A stretch of DNA of 64,000 nucleotides from Isoetes taiwanensis (Eukaryota; Streptophyta; Lycopodiopsida; Isoetales; Isoetaceae), in the NCBI GenBank assembly GCA_021234155.1, contig JAJEKV010000005.1:11925287-11989286 (forward strand), written 5' to 3'. A program made the translations under genes and the position numbers. The notes beneath the pieces are model-generated. The model was not told the origin of the DNA. It searched no databases and saw only the letters and a program-made list of their open reading frames with translations. Of this stretch, positions 11,226 through 23,038 are shown in pieces; within the stretch, counting starts at the first letter, position 1, and each line of letters begins with the position of its first letter.

Positions 11226-13226
11226 GTGAAAGAAGAGCACCCCCCTAAATCATAGCTATCGCAAGTTATTATGATCCAACCAATGTTAGCCATCCAATCA
11301 AATGCCATTAAAATCAAGAACTCCTGCTTTATAGGTAAATCCTAGCTGCTATTATAGGAACCCTAAAACTGGAATACCAACGGTGCAAAAATGTGCCAAA
11401 AAAATAAACCCATTCAATAAATATAGAATGATTAATCTTAATGATTACGAAAATACGACTTCCTAAGCAATCAAAAAGGTTACCAGCAAATGGCTCCTTG
11501 GGAATCAAACACCAGCATTTGGACATGGCCAAGAAATTGAAATCATACCTGGTATCTTTGCATGCGCTCCTGAAGGCATCCAACATTTTATATTTCACAA
11601 CTTGCAAGTTGTAGACCTTCCCTCCATCCTATTATACACGTCATAAAGTTTTCACAATTAGTTTCATATTGCGGGAGGGTATTCTCACAATGGTTGGGAC
11701 TATTATTCTGCTCTAGTATCAAGTTTTTGCCAGATTTGTGGGTATGAGGGAGAAATAGGGTTTGGGACAAGGAATGGCCGCTTTATAGGCTTGTTTGGTT
11801 TCGTCGAAAATTCATGGCCTTGGCCGCCAGAGTAGCCGACTGTTTCAAATCTATTCAGGTCGAAATTGAGCCAGATTGAAGCGCATTCAGGTCTCATTCA
11901 ATAGAGTTCTTGTGTGGTCGGTGAGGGGCCTGGTAAGGCCTTTGCGGCCTGGGGTTTCTGACATGCTTTGTTACTTTTGGTTGATTGGACAATGGTTCTC
12001 AAGGCTCAAACCATTGGTTTACACCATCATTGCACCATTAGTCTGTGCAAGAGTTTTTAGGGAAGAGAATAGGCTGGCCTTGGATGTGAAAGATTTTATG
12101 AATCTTCCATAATCTAAGAGTCTCAAATTATCAATAAAAACATCAACGATAAAAAAATGATACTAAAGTGATATAGATGATCTGTGCATACTCCACAGAT
12201 AGGCTGATAAATCTTAAGGATTGACCGTAGCATGCGAGGTGCATAGTCAGAGTGACTACTCTTGGGTTGCATCTCACCCAGTCTCGATGAGGCAAGAGGG
12301 GATCACTCCCCTCCAGAAGGTCTACGCGGACTACAGTGAGCTAGAGGGTGTCATGCCCATACATGACTTGAACCCCACTGAAGCTACGCATCACCCAGGC
12401 GGCGTCGATTCCATACCTTGCCCACACTCAGTGGCATAACAAACTTTCGTCTTGTTACCATATTAGATGTATAATTTATAAGTTCGCATGTTGCATGCCT
12501 TTCAAATTTAAGCAAAGGGAAGATGCCGGTTATGCGCCAAAAAATTTTCTGATCAACTTTGTAAATACATCATCATAGTCCATTTGTTGGGATCCTAATA
12601 TCAGGTTCCGACAAAAATCTGTATAATTTATAAGCTAGCATGTTGCATGGCTTTTCAGTTTTAAACAAAGGGAGGTCATGGTATTTTCGATCATTTTCAC
12701 CAATCTCACTAATTGCAGTTGGCTCCCACTATGATTGAATTTCGTGTGCCCATAATGTTCCTCAGCCATCGCTATGTACTAGAGGCATCAATTGTAGACA
12801 GACAAGCCTTCCTTGTGAGCCGGTCTACCCCACCACCTAGAGCCAGCCAGGCTCCTATGCACAGGCTGCATTAATTGGGAATTAATATGGCTAAACTAGA
12901 ATCATCAATCTATAAAGGCTCTGGATCTCTAGCCCCTTTCCAATGGAATGTGCATAGAGCATTCCAAACAGAAGCCAATAATCTGAATAATCATGAACAG
13001 ATCTAGCCGATCTACTCTAACATATATATCATGTTCATTTATTAACGGTTTGGAATCTCAGGATCTAAAGGTCATCTATGGCTAAGGATAGATGCAGTTC
13101 TGGCCTAAAGCCTGACGAAATGCAAGCATTGACTATCAAACAACCCACTCACCGGATGCAAGCAGTCCTCAAAATGTGTCCATGCTGTCGGAATGTGTTG
13201 AGATGCTTGAGTCTTGAAGGTCTGCT

Positions 13227-13622
13227 TCAGAACACGAGCTTCATTACTGCCGGCGCGCTGGAATGGGTCGGACGCTTGAGCAACGCACGCTCTGGAGACT
13301 GGAATTCGAAAAATCTTCCTTGTCGAAGGTGAGGAACTGCGAAATCGAATGTGCCCAATGCTAATGATCTCTTCACCAAAATAACATGGTCAATATTGTA
13401 ATGAAATCTCGCATGTCTGGCAAAGCCCGAGAGTGCAATGAGCATAAAGCAGGCTTCCTCCCCACGCAGGCTGAATGACCCTGCCATCTTGTCCTTATTG
13501 TCGTGATAATGTTTGTGCTCCCATGTTGGTCCGGTGTTTGCGTACTCGTCCAATTGGACTGTCATTATCTCCTTATGATCGGCCACTAGGGATCTGTAAT
13601 TGGTCAGTTTGACTGATCCCAT
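13227..13622 (-). CDS. Unidentified open frame, overlapping the next one
   Basis: A 131-codon frame from the ATG at 13622. I do not recognise it. The composition is protein-like (GSFSLRGEEACFMLIALSGF), without obvious transmembrane segments or a catalytic motif. Its start overlaps by 19 bp the end of the frame at 13604-14218, in a different reading frame. Such an overlap can mean a viral or transposon coding arrangement, a frameshifted single gene, or chance. Function unknown. Confidence 0.35.
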   Translation of the reverse strand: MGSVKLTNYRSLVADHKEIMTVQLDEYANTGPTWEHKHYHDNKDKMAGSFSLRGEEACFMLIALSGFARHARFHYNIDHVILVKRSLALGTFDFAVPHLRQGRFFEFQSPERALLKRPTHSSAPAVMKLVF

Positions 13623-14218
13623 TGTAGAGCTGGAGGCTGTGCTGTTGAGGAAGAACTAGGTTGAAGTGCACTTGTTGTCTTCTCTCTGATACACATTCGT
13701 TCCTGAATTGCTATGCATTCTTCTTCTGATGGCAATTCTTGGTGGTTCATTGTCTGACGAATCCTGCTATAGGCCTTAAGGTCCATGATGATTTGACATT
13801 TGTATGTCTCCCCCTCGCGTATGTCGATGTGAAAACCCTCTATATCTCGATTGATGAAGTCGTCGAGGTCTGATTGCTGCCTTAGGAGGTGTAGGATTTC
13901 ATCCACTCGGTATTCCCAATCTCTTACTCTGGAAGGTTCTTGATGTCGTAGAGGAGAAGATACTCCTCCGATGATGATGGGGGTTAAGCTTGTGATTCCT
14001 AACCCGAGTGGTGGGGTTATATGCATCGTCTGCAAGTCAGCGTCAAAGCGGTGAATTTTCTGCTCTGCTTGCCGCTGATCTTCGGCAGGGTTTACATCGA
14101 TGAGGTCCTCGACGTTGTCATAGTCCTTCTCCTGAGCCTCTTCTTCCTCCAGTGCCAAGTAGTCATACTCCAGGAGTAGACGATCTTCTGCAGTGGAATC
14201 AAGGGGTTCTACATTCAA
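13604..14218 (-). CDS. Unidentified acidic protein, 204 codons
   Basis: The longest unexplained frame outside the transposons. The N-terminal part is acidic (residues 10-50 rich in E and D), the middle has a charged helical-looking stretch (RDWEYRVDEILHLLRQQSDL, about residues 100-120), and the tail is Ser/Pro/Gln-rich. No catalytic motif is visible. With the overlapping frame at 13227-13622 it may be part of a decayed mobile element or endogenous viral polyprotein, but no reverse transcriptase, integrase or capsid motif is seen nearby. A 77-codon open frame at 14249-14482 lies just upstream on the same strand. Function unknown. Confidence 0.4.
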   Translation of the reverse strand: MNVEPLDSTAEDRLLLEYDYLALEEEEAQEKDYDNVEDLIDVNPAEDQRQAEQKIHRFDADLQTMHITPPLGLGITSLTPIIIGGVSSPLRHQEPSRVRDWEYRVDEILHLLRQQSDLDDFINRDIEGFHIDIREGETYKCQIIMDLKAYSRIRQTMNHQELPSEEECIAIQERMCIREKTTSALQPSSSSTAQPPALQWDQSN

Positions 14219-15230
14219 GGGTTGAATGGAAGGTTACCCTATTTCTGTCTAGGCCTTATGGAATAGGAAATGGCTAAAGCAGTTGTGTAAAAGAAGTATT
14301 TTTCTCCTGCTCACAGTCATGGTCATGTAGTCTGGTAAGCATGAGGCTCTATTCTCTAGCAATTTAGCAATATTGAGTACATGGCTTAAGGTGGCTTGAA
14401 GATGCATCTTTGGTACGAAGTATCCCACGCAGGGAAGTGCTTCTTGCAAAGTAGGACCTGCGTTTTGCTGGAATTCTTGCATGAACTGCTGATAAAAAGG
14501 ATTGGCTGCTATTGTGGTTGATCAAATTCCTTTTGGAAAACTGAAAAGACAGAATCGAGATTTACCTCGGCTATACGGGGAGTGGCATTGTACCATCACC
14601 TGAATGGTGAGGTTGCCATGATGCTATGCAAGCTGTCGATGTTAAACAGAAGTATGAGCACCCTAGGAAGCTAGAAAATCATTGTGGAGCGAGGAGCAAA
14701 TTTGTGAGGTGGCAATAAGTGGTACACTTATATTTATAGTCAAACCATAATTGGAAAATTCTAGGGTTGATAAATTTTTGCCATTTTCAGGTATGGCCAG
14801 GTGTTTCTTGGGTATTTTGAAGTCATAGTCAAGCAGAAGACTCTCTAATGATCCTATTGCACCAAATTTCAACCAATTTGGAGTTGTTTTCGACTAGTTA
14901 TGGAGGTTGGCAATCTAAAAAGTTAAAATGTGGCCCAGGCACATGGTGTGAATGGTGGAGGTCTGGTGCCAATTTGTTGAAATCATGTCATTTTCTTGCT
15001 CTACTCAAGAGTGGAGCTAGAATTCACCTTCATTTTCTAGTTTTGGAGTAGGTAGCGTTGAGGTCGACCCCTCTGACCATGCACCAGAGGCCAATTCGAA
15101 AAGTTTGCATGTGTTCCAGGCGCACGGTGTGAGTGGTCGAGTTCCATTTGAGCATTGATTTAACAAAATTAACCGAAATAAAATGTGCAACTCAACAATT
15201 ACACTTGTTTATAACCAGTAAAACATTTTA

Positions 15231-15252
15231 CACGCACGCACGCACGCACGCA
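15231..15252. repeat. (ACGC)n microsatellite
   Basis: Uninterrupted cacgcacg repeats, about 5 units. Confidence 0.9.
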
Positions 15253-15799
15253 CACATACAAAAGTTACGCCATCATTGGGGTGGTGTAAAGTGGGGCAGG
15301 TGAGTAGCAAGGTTTCTAACATTTGCGTTATGCAGTGATCCTACGGTTTCTAACATTTGAACTAAGCTTGCAAAATTTTTAAAACTTCCTATTTTTAGAC
15401 TGAGATGCCTATCCATAAGCATCTAGAACATTCTAAAAATATTTTATTTTGATTGTTTATAAAATTTCAAATATTTTCTATTTTTGAAGTGAGCTACTTG
15501 CTCGTGAGCATCTGAGTATGTAGAATATTCTACTTTGCCTTTTTGCATTCTTTCAAAAAACTTTCCATCTGTGTCTCATCCCCAAGCAAGAACATTTTAT
15601 TTGATTATTTTGAAATTTTGGAATGTAACAATGACGAGTAACTAATGAGTCACCAATGAAACTAATAACTCTGGCAATAATCTAGGCAAAGAACTTTTAT
15701 ACAACTTACCATAAACCAAGCTTACTGGTCAGAAAACAAGTCTTTATACAATTCAAAAGGAGGAGAGGGGAAGACCCTTGAGCAAGGGGTTGGGTGAGA

Positions 15800-15995
15800 T
15801 GGTGATAGATGACTTTTTGGAACAACCATAAACTTACCAAGGTTTTGGAATATGGCAAAAAAAGGTTGAGTTGCTAATTTGGATATGGGAGTGGGACCTC
15901 CTTCAGAGATATATGTTTGAAATGATATATGAAAAGATGTTTGAAAAGGGTTAAGTTACCGCTAGTAGTTGTAGAAATTTTTTACATTCACTTGA
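15800..15995. repeat. Dispersed repeat family X, copy 1
   Basis: The clauses ctttttggaacaaccataaa, gttttggaatatggcaaaa, ggatatgggagtgggacctc and cagagatatatgtttgaaat recur in the same order at 41325-41480 and 57125-57345. Non-coding; terminal structure not resolved. Confidence 0.75.
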
Positions 15996-16609
15996 GATAA
16001 ATATACTTCGCCGACACCCTATGCACCCTTGGGGCCCAAATTTAAGTGAAGCCTAATGAAACAACTGGTCAAATATTTGGTGAAGCCCCTAGGTAAAATC
16101 TCTCATGTGATATCCTCATGAAGCGTAGTGAAATCGTTGGTCAGTTAGTTGATTAACTCCTTAGGCGAACTATTGCTCAAGTTCTGGTGAAATACTTGCC
16201 AAATTTGTGGTTGAACATCTAATCAAACTCCAGGTCAAGCTTTCGGTTGACGTATGGTCAAATTGCCAACTAAGTTCTAATCAACGCTCTACCAAACTGA
16301 CATGAAAGATGAGGATAGTGAACTTGGCTTAACCTTTTAGTCTTGGTAGAAGTTTGGTCTACCCTTTTGGGCGATACATGATGTACGGTTGGCAACTTAA
16401 GGATGTTACTATGGGCACTTGGAGAATATGCATGTTCGCCAATGATTTCATGAGAACAATGTGTTGTTTTATTGGTAGAATGATATGTTGGAGATGATTA
16501 AGTCTTAACGTAGAATTACTAAATGTATTTGCTCTTTCAAATTTATTTCGTTGTTAGATATTATGTAGTTTAATTTAAAGCGAAGAGATGATGGCATTAT
16601 TTAAAAAAT

Positions 16610-16770
16610 ATTGAAAATTTGTTGACTATACAACAATACGGTTTGCGACATAAAAGATTGGGAAGTTAAATTGTATTGGATAATTATGTCACGTAACAAT
16701 GGCTATGACACCTAAAATATCTCCTTTTTGGGTGAACAATATTTATTTTTGGACATTTTCATACATTTTC
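16610..16770. repeat. Dispersed repeat family Y, copy 1
   Basis: The clauses cgacataaaagattgggaag and caatggctatgacacctaaa match 18155-18250 (cgacattaaagattgggcag and taatggctatgatacttaaa) with moderate divergence. Confidence 0.7.
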
Positions 16771-18149
16771 CTATTTGGACTAATTCGAATCGCATCAATA
16801 CAAAAATCCATTGTGGCAAAAGGAATCCATTGTGCAAGAGACATCTTTGCTCTTGAAGCCATTTGTACAATGAACAATTAAAAATAGGCATGGATTGGGG
16901 AGGAATTTTTATATGTCTGTTAGTAAGATGATAACTTAAATGATGCAATATTGTGCAAATTCCTCATCCGTTAGCATACATTATACTTTATGAGAACTCA
17001 TAATATAGATTCAATGATTATCTTACTAACAAATACATTTGCCGGTGCCCTATGCACTTCTGAGGGCCGAATCTAAGTGATGTGTAGAGGGTGCAGACCT
17101 CCAAACTCCAGGTCAATTTCCCAGTTAACTTAGAGTCAAATCATGCTTTTTGAATTGCAGTTTGGCCCGAAAGATGATCACGAGTATAATCATACAACAA
17201 TATGATTCGCCATTTCCTTTTTTGAGATTGAGAATCTTAAATGATGATACTCAAAATAACTTTTCAATACAATAATCCATTGTGGAAAAGGCAAAGCCAC
17301 CAAAGAATATTTGTACTGTGTGGAAGTGGTCAACTAAGACTTCTTTGCATGTAATCTTTACAATGAGGCCAAAGGAGAAGTATAGAACATGTGACATTGC
17401 AAATTGCATTTACAACTACAATAATAATACAGAAATGTATAATATAAAAATCATAGCCATTGCAACAAACTCTAGTTTCCACGATACATATTAGAGTTCG
17501 ATAGAGCCAAAAGCAATTGTTGTATTAGCAGAAGTTATTGTTATAGTAGCCCCTCCTCTTTTGTAGGATATGCATTTATAGCATCAGCTCCATAAACCAA
17601 ATGCCGAGATTTCATAGGAATTTGTTAGAATGTGTTGACAACCACAAAAGAGTAACTTGCTCTAAATTGATATTAAAAACCACAAATTCAACCATGCCCA
17701 AAAGAATAAAACCTCCAATACAGTGGTTAAAATGCTCAAAAATTTGCTGAAAGTGCAAGAATCAAGCTATGCTAAAAATTTGAAGGAACAGAATTAACAG
17801 AGCAAGGCTTGCCATTGGCACACAAAGGACCTGAATGGGGCTTGACCATGGCACACAAAGGACCTGAATGGTTGTATCTTGTGTTTAAACTAGTATCATT
17901 ATGATATTGTGCCTCAAATATTAAACCATAGTCATTGAATCTGGATGAAGTTATTTCTTCTTTTATTTTTAAAAGTGGCCTTGGGGAAGTGGTTGTGCTT
18001 TTGGCTCTTCCAAATTAACATATGATTTCCATGGGACAGGAGAGGCATCAAGAGCGAGCATCGATCCCCATGTGTCAACTACTGGTCAATTATTTGCCAA
18101 TAATTTCAAATCTATTTTGTTGATGGATCTCCCGTAGGTTTGAGACGAT

Positions 18150-18250
18150 TAAAAGCTTGAACAAAACGGTCTACGACATTAAAGATTGGGCAGTTAGATT
18201 GGACAAAGTGTTACACAATAATGGCTATGATACTTAAAATATGCTCTTTC
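18150..18250. repeat. Dispersed repeat family Y, copy 2
   Basis: Second copy of the block at 16610-16770, just outside the left end of the large transposon. Confidence 0.7.
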
Positions 18251-18311
18251 TAGATTAACGATAATTATTTGGATGTTTTCACACCTCTTCTCTGTAGTGC
18301 AATGGTGTGAT

Positions 18312-18360
18312 GTGTTGTGTAGTGTAGTGTAGTGTAGTGTAGTGTAGTGTAGTGTAGTGT
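18312..18360. repeat. (GTAGT)n microsatellite, left part of target site
   Basis: tgtagtgtagtg repeats run up to the left terminal inverted repeat at 18361 and resume at 35037-35098 beyond the right terminus. The large transposon therefore interrupts what was one longer array. Confidence 0.9.
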
Positions 18361-18392
18361 AAACAAGGTGACGGTGCAAACGCACTAATGAC
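18361..18392 (+). repeat. Left terminal inverted repeat (32 bp)
   Basis: Begins AAACAAGGTGACGGTGCAAA and is the perfect reverse complement of 35005-35036. A degenerate second GTGCAA-GCA word follows at about 18398-18408. Confidence 0.93.
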
Positions 18393-18589
18393 CTGTGGTG
18401 CAATTGCAGATTCCTTTTTCCAAAAAACGTAAATTCGGCAGTTTTGACCATTAAAAAAAAAACAACTATAAAAAAAAAAGTTGCATTACAAATATGGCCA
18501 TTTTAGAAGCGGGCGACAGATTTTGTGTTAAGACATACTAAGAAAATGCACTTTCTTACGAAACAAAATACAAAGGGAAGGAAGGAAGT

Positions 18590-18603
18590 CTATGCGCGCA
18601 TAG
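18590..18603. promoter_or_regulatory. Isolated palindrome CTATGCGCGCATAG
   Basis: Exact 14-bp copy of the element's palindrome between the left terminus and the stop codon of the methyltransferase gene. Candidate binding or modification site. Confidence 0.8.
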
Positions 18604-18677
18604 ACAATAAAGTTATATTTCAATAATATAATACAATAATATTGGCACATAAAAAAAAATCATTTTTTTAGCACACA

Positions 18678-21600
18678 CTATATATCAAGAGGAGGTTCCT
18701 TGTGAGGAAGTTCATCATCAGAATCTGGAGGAGGGAGAACCTTAGTAGAGCTATCAGGATTATCTTCCTCAGTGTCTGAGGCATTCTTCTCTTCGTCAAC
18801 CTTTTGAATCTCTTCCACAGGAACAAGCTCGACGAACTCTGCCGGATCGTTTGTGTTCCCGGTGAGTGGCGGCAAAGGCTCTGAGCTTGAAGCTGCGGGA
18901 TTACCATCCTTATCCTTAAGGCCAACCTCCTGCTTTTTTTCATCGGGCGGTACATGCGAGGAACTTATTCTGGATTTTATATATACCACAGAATCCTTAT
19001 CAAAATCAATTGCAAGGTAGTTGCGACCCTTTTTTAAAGCACAAGCCAAGGTGGTCCCTGACCCTGAGAAGGCATCGACGACCCAGTCACCTGGCTGTGA
19101 AAACATCTCTAAAAGGGTATTAATGAGCTGTTGAGGCTTCTGATAAGGATTGACTATACGACCCTGGTGTACTGGGTCTGTTAATTTCTGAATGACTGCT
19201 GGGAATTGAAACGCATTACGCAAGTCCATGCCAGCAGTATTATAATGCAAAATGCTTCTCTGCCCACCAATGTTGTGGTAACCAATGTGCATCTGTTCCC
19301 AAACATTTACAAGCCTTGCACCACCGCCATTTCCTCTTACATTCGTCTTCAACCTGCAACCGCAACCAATGAGTTATTGTGTGCTATGCGCACATAGCAA
19401 GAAGAAATAACTTACCAAATGGCTGGCTCGTAACCAGCTTTGCAGTGCTCTCTCAATGCAGCTTGCACCATACCTGCCTGATTACTTGAATGAAAAACTA
19501 CAATCCTCCAAAGAGGTGCAGTATTGATTTTGGCGAAACGTCTCAAGAAAGAATCAAATTCAGCATAAGTAAATGGAGAATCATCTCCACGGCTATCAGG
19601 TAGCTTGAACCCATAAGGAATATCAGCAATACATAAAGAATAATTGCCAGGTTTCAATGTATGGTCAAGTTTGACACAATTTCCATGATATATCTGGTAT
19701 AAACAATTCTGGCCAAACATGTCAAACCTTTCAAATTCTGTTGGTACAAAACTTTGCTCAGCTTCTTCCTTCTTCTTAAGCTTTGCGCGCTCTTCCTTAG
19801 CAAGTCTAACCATGTTAAGAAACCCTGGCGGCATCGGGTCCTTCTTTTTCTAAAACCACAGAACACAGCTTTAGTACAAACAAGAAGACGAAAGTTCAAA
19901 GTGTTTTCCTATGCGCGCATAGCAACATAGTAACGGACTTCTTGTGGTGCTATGCGCGCATAGACATACAACAAGAAAACAGCCTTGGTAAGAAAAAAAA
20001 CAAAGGTTCCTCAAGTGTTAGCCTATGCGCGCATAGCACCACAGTAATAAACTTCTCGTAATGCTATGCGCGCATAGCCACACAACAAGAAAACAACTTA
20101 CAACAAGACGAAAAAAACAAAGGTTCAAAGTGTGAGCCTATGCGCGCATAGCACCACAGTAACAGACTTCTTGTAGTGCTATGCGCGCATAGGCAGACAA
20201 CAAGATAAGTAGGGAAACAAGAAATTTTATCCAGTTTGTAAAATTTGAAGCGTATTGGTTTATCTTTTCATCCGACGACCATGTAGGGTATAATTCTTTA
20301 ACTTTTTCCCAGGTGTCACAGTTAAGGTGGACCATGAGTTGCTGCTGACAGAGTGCACAATCCTTTTGGCTGCAAAAGTAAGGAGTGTTAAAAAACTCGG
20401 GAACGTAAACTACCAGCGAGGACTAGCAAGAACTTACTGTTTGAATTCACCCTGCATTTCTTCCAAGCTAAAGTGGCCATTCACCACCTTCTCGCGAGAC
20501 CTCACAAACCTTTTACGTATTTTTTAGACCTTGCATTTCCCGCCAAACCATGATATCCATGTCCTTCCATTTTAGCGGTGTTCGGTTTTTTTCTTTTTGG
20601 ATCCTTCTCGCCTTCCCTTTAGATTTCAAAGTGTACCATCAGCAAACATATCAAAAAAAAAATTCTTGAAGTTCCCAGACCTAAAAAGGAACAAGAAAGA
20701 AATAAAGGTAAGAAAATAGAATGGCTATGCGCGCATGGTCAAAGAACTTGGAGAAGAAAGTTATCTTACACGTCCATGCCGAAAAGCTAGTTGGAAGTAG
20801 TTGTCGTACTTCACAAGAGATGCTTTGGCATCACCGAGTTGTATCACGTTAAGCAAAGACTCAGAAGCACCTTTGCTCTTTAAGAGCCGATATAGGTTTT
20901 GATCATCCTTTATATCTTTGTCACCTTTGTGTTCCGTCCTAAAAGCTCAGTATTCCTTGTGCATAAACTTAATTTTATCTATGAAGCTCATGCTCATCCG
21001 ATATTCATTGTCCACGCTTGTGGCTCATAGCAAACAACTTGGCTTCGAGTCGCTGACACCCACGTAAACAAATGCAAATATCTGAGAGAAGCAGTGTTCT
21101 TTAGTTTCTTTGTAAAGCTGCCTCCTCGCCTTGAAGCTGTGAGTGCCACCCAAAACAAAATATTTGTAGCTTTCATCCTCTTCCTTTACAAAAGAATCCC
21201 TTTCATTGCACTGGGAAGGGTCAACAATGCAAATGTGTGGAGTCAGAAAAATTTGGTCCGTCCCCTTATATAATTCCTTAAGAGCGCATAAATGACCGAG
21301 TAAATTTTTCTTACTTGCAAAGGCCTCTCGCCAGACTCATCCTTTGGGCACAACTTAACACAATCAACCTGCAAGTGCATAATCCCAGGCACACGACATC
21401 TCAGCTCAATTTCTTCGAGCTTCCTAGAAGCCATGTCCTTTTCCTTACTGGCAATCCTTGTACCCGGTGCTGGAGGCAAAGTTACCTTAGTGGCTTTTCT
21501 TGATGCCTTGGTAGTTGGTGGAGCAGTTTCAGTCACCAGGCCTGCCTTGTAATAATTTCTTTTGGCTTTCTTTTTTTTTGGCCTCTCCACCACCAACCTC

Positions 21601-23038
21601 AAACTCTTCCTCCTCAGATTCGGATTCCGAAGGTTCATCTTCATCCACTGTTGGCAACTCAACAGTTTCTGATATTCTGGGGAGGATTAGCTTGGTAGGA
21701 GATGGCATGGCATCCTTTAGCAGCTTAGTAGGAGGTGCGCTTGAACTTAACAGAGGATCCTTGGTCAAAAGAAGATCTTTTAGTATAGAAAGAAGATCCT
21801 GCAAACAAAACCTATGATGTCATAGACCAAACATGTTGGTAAAGTCTTTTCGTGCAGGAAAATAACACTTACAATTTTACTCTTCATTCTTGCCTGAATG
21901 TAGCCTTGCATATCTTCCGGAGAAGACAAACTCAGCTTAAAAAATGAACTATCCACAGAATATATATGTTGACTGCCCTTGGTGGTGGTCGTGCACTTGA
22001 TGTGGTACATACCAAACAGCTCAACATCTACAAGCCTGCCACATCTTCTGAAGCTTTCTAGATCCTGTGTTTGCTTGCCGGTCTCAGAACAAATGTATAA
22101 ATATAAAAAATGCGCAGTTGCTGGTTCACCGGTGCCCCTGACAAGCAACCACTGCTGATCCTTACAAAAATAGGAGCCATCATCGGCCTCCTCAAAATGC
22201 TGCTGACTTGGAGCCGAAACATCCTGAATTGGATCCTTCGGCGTTCTCCTCTTCTTGGCGACCTTTTGGGAGGATGCACCTGCATCATCCTGGCTACCCC
22301 GTGCAAGGTTTCTCTTCTTACTGAAATATGAAGAACAGTAAAGAAAAGACATCATTTGCCTAGCCAACCAATTCAACCAATTCAATAGTGACAGGCATAC
22401 TACGAAAGAAAAGCTTTCTGTCTATGCGCGCATAGGCAAAGCTTATGGAAAAAGCTTTGTGTCTATCTTGGCGCGATATAGGCGAGCTTATAAAAAAAGC
22501 TTTGTGTCTATGCGCGCCAGGCGAGCTTATGAAAAAAAGCTTTGTGTCTATCGCATAAGATAGGCAGAGCTTCTGGAAAAAGCTTTGTGTCTATGCGGCG
22601 CGATAGGCAAAGCTTATGAAAAAAAAGCTTTGTGTCTATCTTGCGCATAGGCAGAGCTTACTGAAAAAAGCTTTGTGTCTATCTTGGCGCGATAGGCAAA
22701 GTTCTGAAAAAGCTTTTGTGTCTATCTTGGCAAGATAGGCGAGCTTAATTTAAAAAGACTCAAACCAAACAAAACATACCTAGAACCGAGGAAGAAGGCC
22801 AGAAATACTTAAGAAATTGACATTTTTAATCGTTTTGGAGGCAGCCAAAACAAGCAAATAATGCACAAAAAAAAATTAAAAGTGAGCTAATTACGTAGCA
22901 GCTAAGATCTTGACGTACCTTCCACCTGCCATTTGTTGGCGTGTTGTCTATCGACTTCTTATAGAATTCGATAGGTAAAAAAGTGGAGTAAGTGTGAAGG
23001 CGAGGTCGAAATACCAGGGAGCTTTGGCCCGTATGCAA
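18678..23038 (-). CDS. ParB-like / zinc-knuckle / beta-class DNA N4/N6 methyltransferase, spliced
   Basis: Predicted to methylate an exocyclic amino group of adenine (N6) or cytosine (N4) in DNA. Proposed exons: 23038-22926, 22320-21873, 21798 to about 20771, about 20520-20441, 20372 to about 20225, 19849-19416, 19353-18678. The first exon starts MHTGQSSLVF. An acidic SESESEEEEF linker precedes the sequence RPLQVRK...LTPHICIV...YFVLGGTHSFKARRQL, which resembles a ParB/sulfiredoxin-like fold motif. CALCQQQLMVHLNC (C-x2-C-x6-H-x3-C) is knuckle-like. Motif IV is CIADIPYGF. The 62-bp intron 19354-19415 joins AIW to LKTNVRG in frame. Motif X-like NPYQKPQQLINTLLEMF then precedes motif I VVDAFSGSGTT; the order IV then I defines the beta class. 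An acidic tail ends the protein. Small indels near 21280 and 21575 break frame, so activity of this copy is doubtful. Methyltransferase call firm; ParB call tentative. Confidence 0.75.
19384..19397. promoter_or_regulatory. Palindrome copy in the 62-bp methyltransferase intron
   Basis: CTATGCGCACATAG, one change from the consensus. It fills the middle of the short intron between the motif IV exon and the motif I exon. Confidence 0.7.
19909..20192. repeat. Intronic palindrome array 1: three 114-115-bp units, each with two palindromes 41 bp apart
   Basis: Exact CTATGCGCGCATAG copies start at 19909, 19950, 20023, 20064, 20138 and 20179. The within-pair distance is 41 bp in all three pairs; between pairs it is 73 or 74 bp. 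The array lies in the intron between the zinc-knuckle exon and the motif IV exon of the methyltransferase gene. Confidence 0.92.
22422..22738. repeat. Intronic palindrome array 2: eight units of 40-45 bp with variant palindromes
   Basis: Starts at 22422 (exact), 22463, 22508, 22548, 22591, 22636, 22679 and 22722. Spacers are near-identical (aaagctttgtgt...gagctta). Seven of eight palindromes are altered, several to CTATCTTGGCG-type half sites; 22722 is a perfect palindrome of the variant type, CTATCTTGGCAAGATAG. It lies in intron 1 of the methyltransferase gene, close to the presumed divergent promoters. Confidence 0.9.

Larger units (their letters stand above)
10139..13226. other. Intergenic, no gene seen
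   Basis: Upstream of the SOD gene. It holds a poly-A/T run near 10256-10325, a hairpin at 10950-10988 and a degenerate tandem array at 11130-11225. Open frames up to about 90 codons show no recognisable domain. Confidence 0.5.
14483..18299. other. Repeat-rich intergenic stretch, no gene seen
   Basis: Contains an (ACGC)n microsatellite (15231-15252), a dispersed repeat copy at 15800-15995, a block at 16610-16770 that reappears at 18150-18250, and two related clauses 'gccgacaccctatgcaccc' (16010) and 'gccggtgccctatgcactt' (17041). No coding evidence. Confidence 0.55.

Noticed and set aside
21515..21817. Plus-strand Ser-rich frame
   Set aside because: Antisense of the acidic linker exon of the methyltransferase gene.
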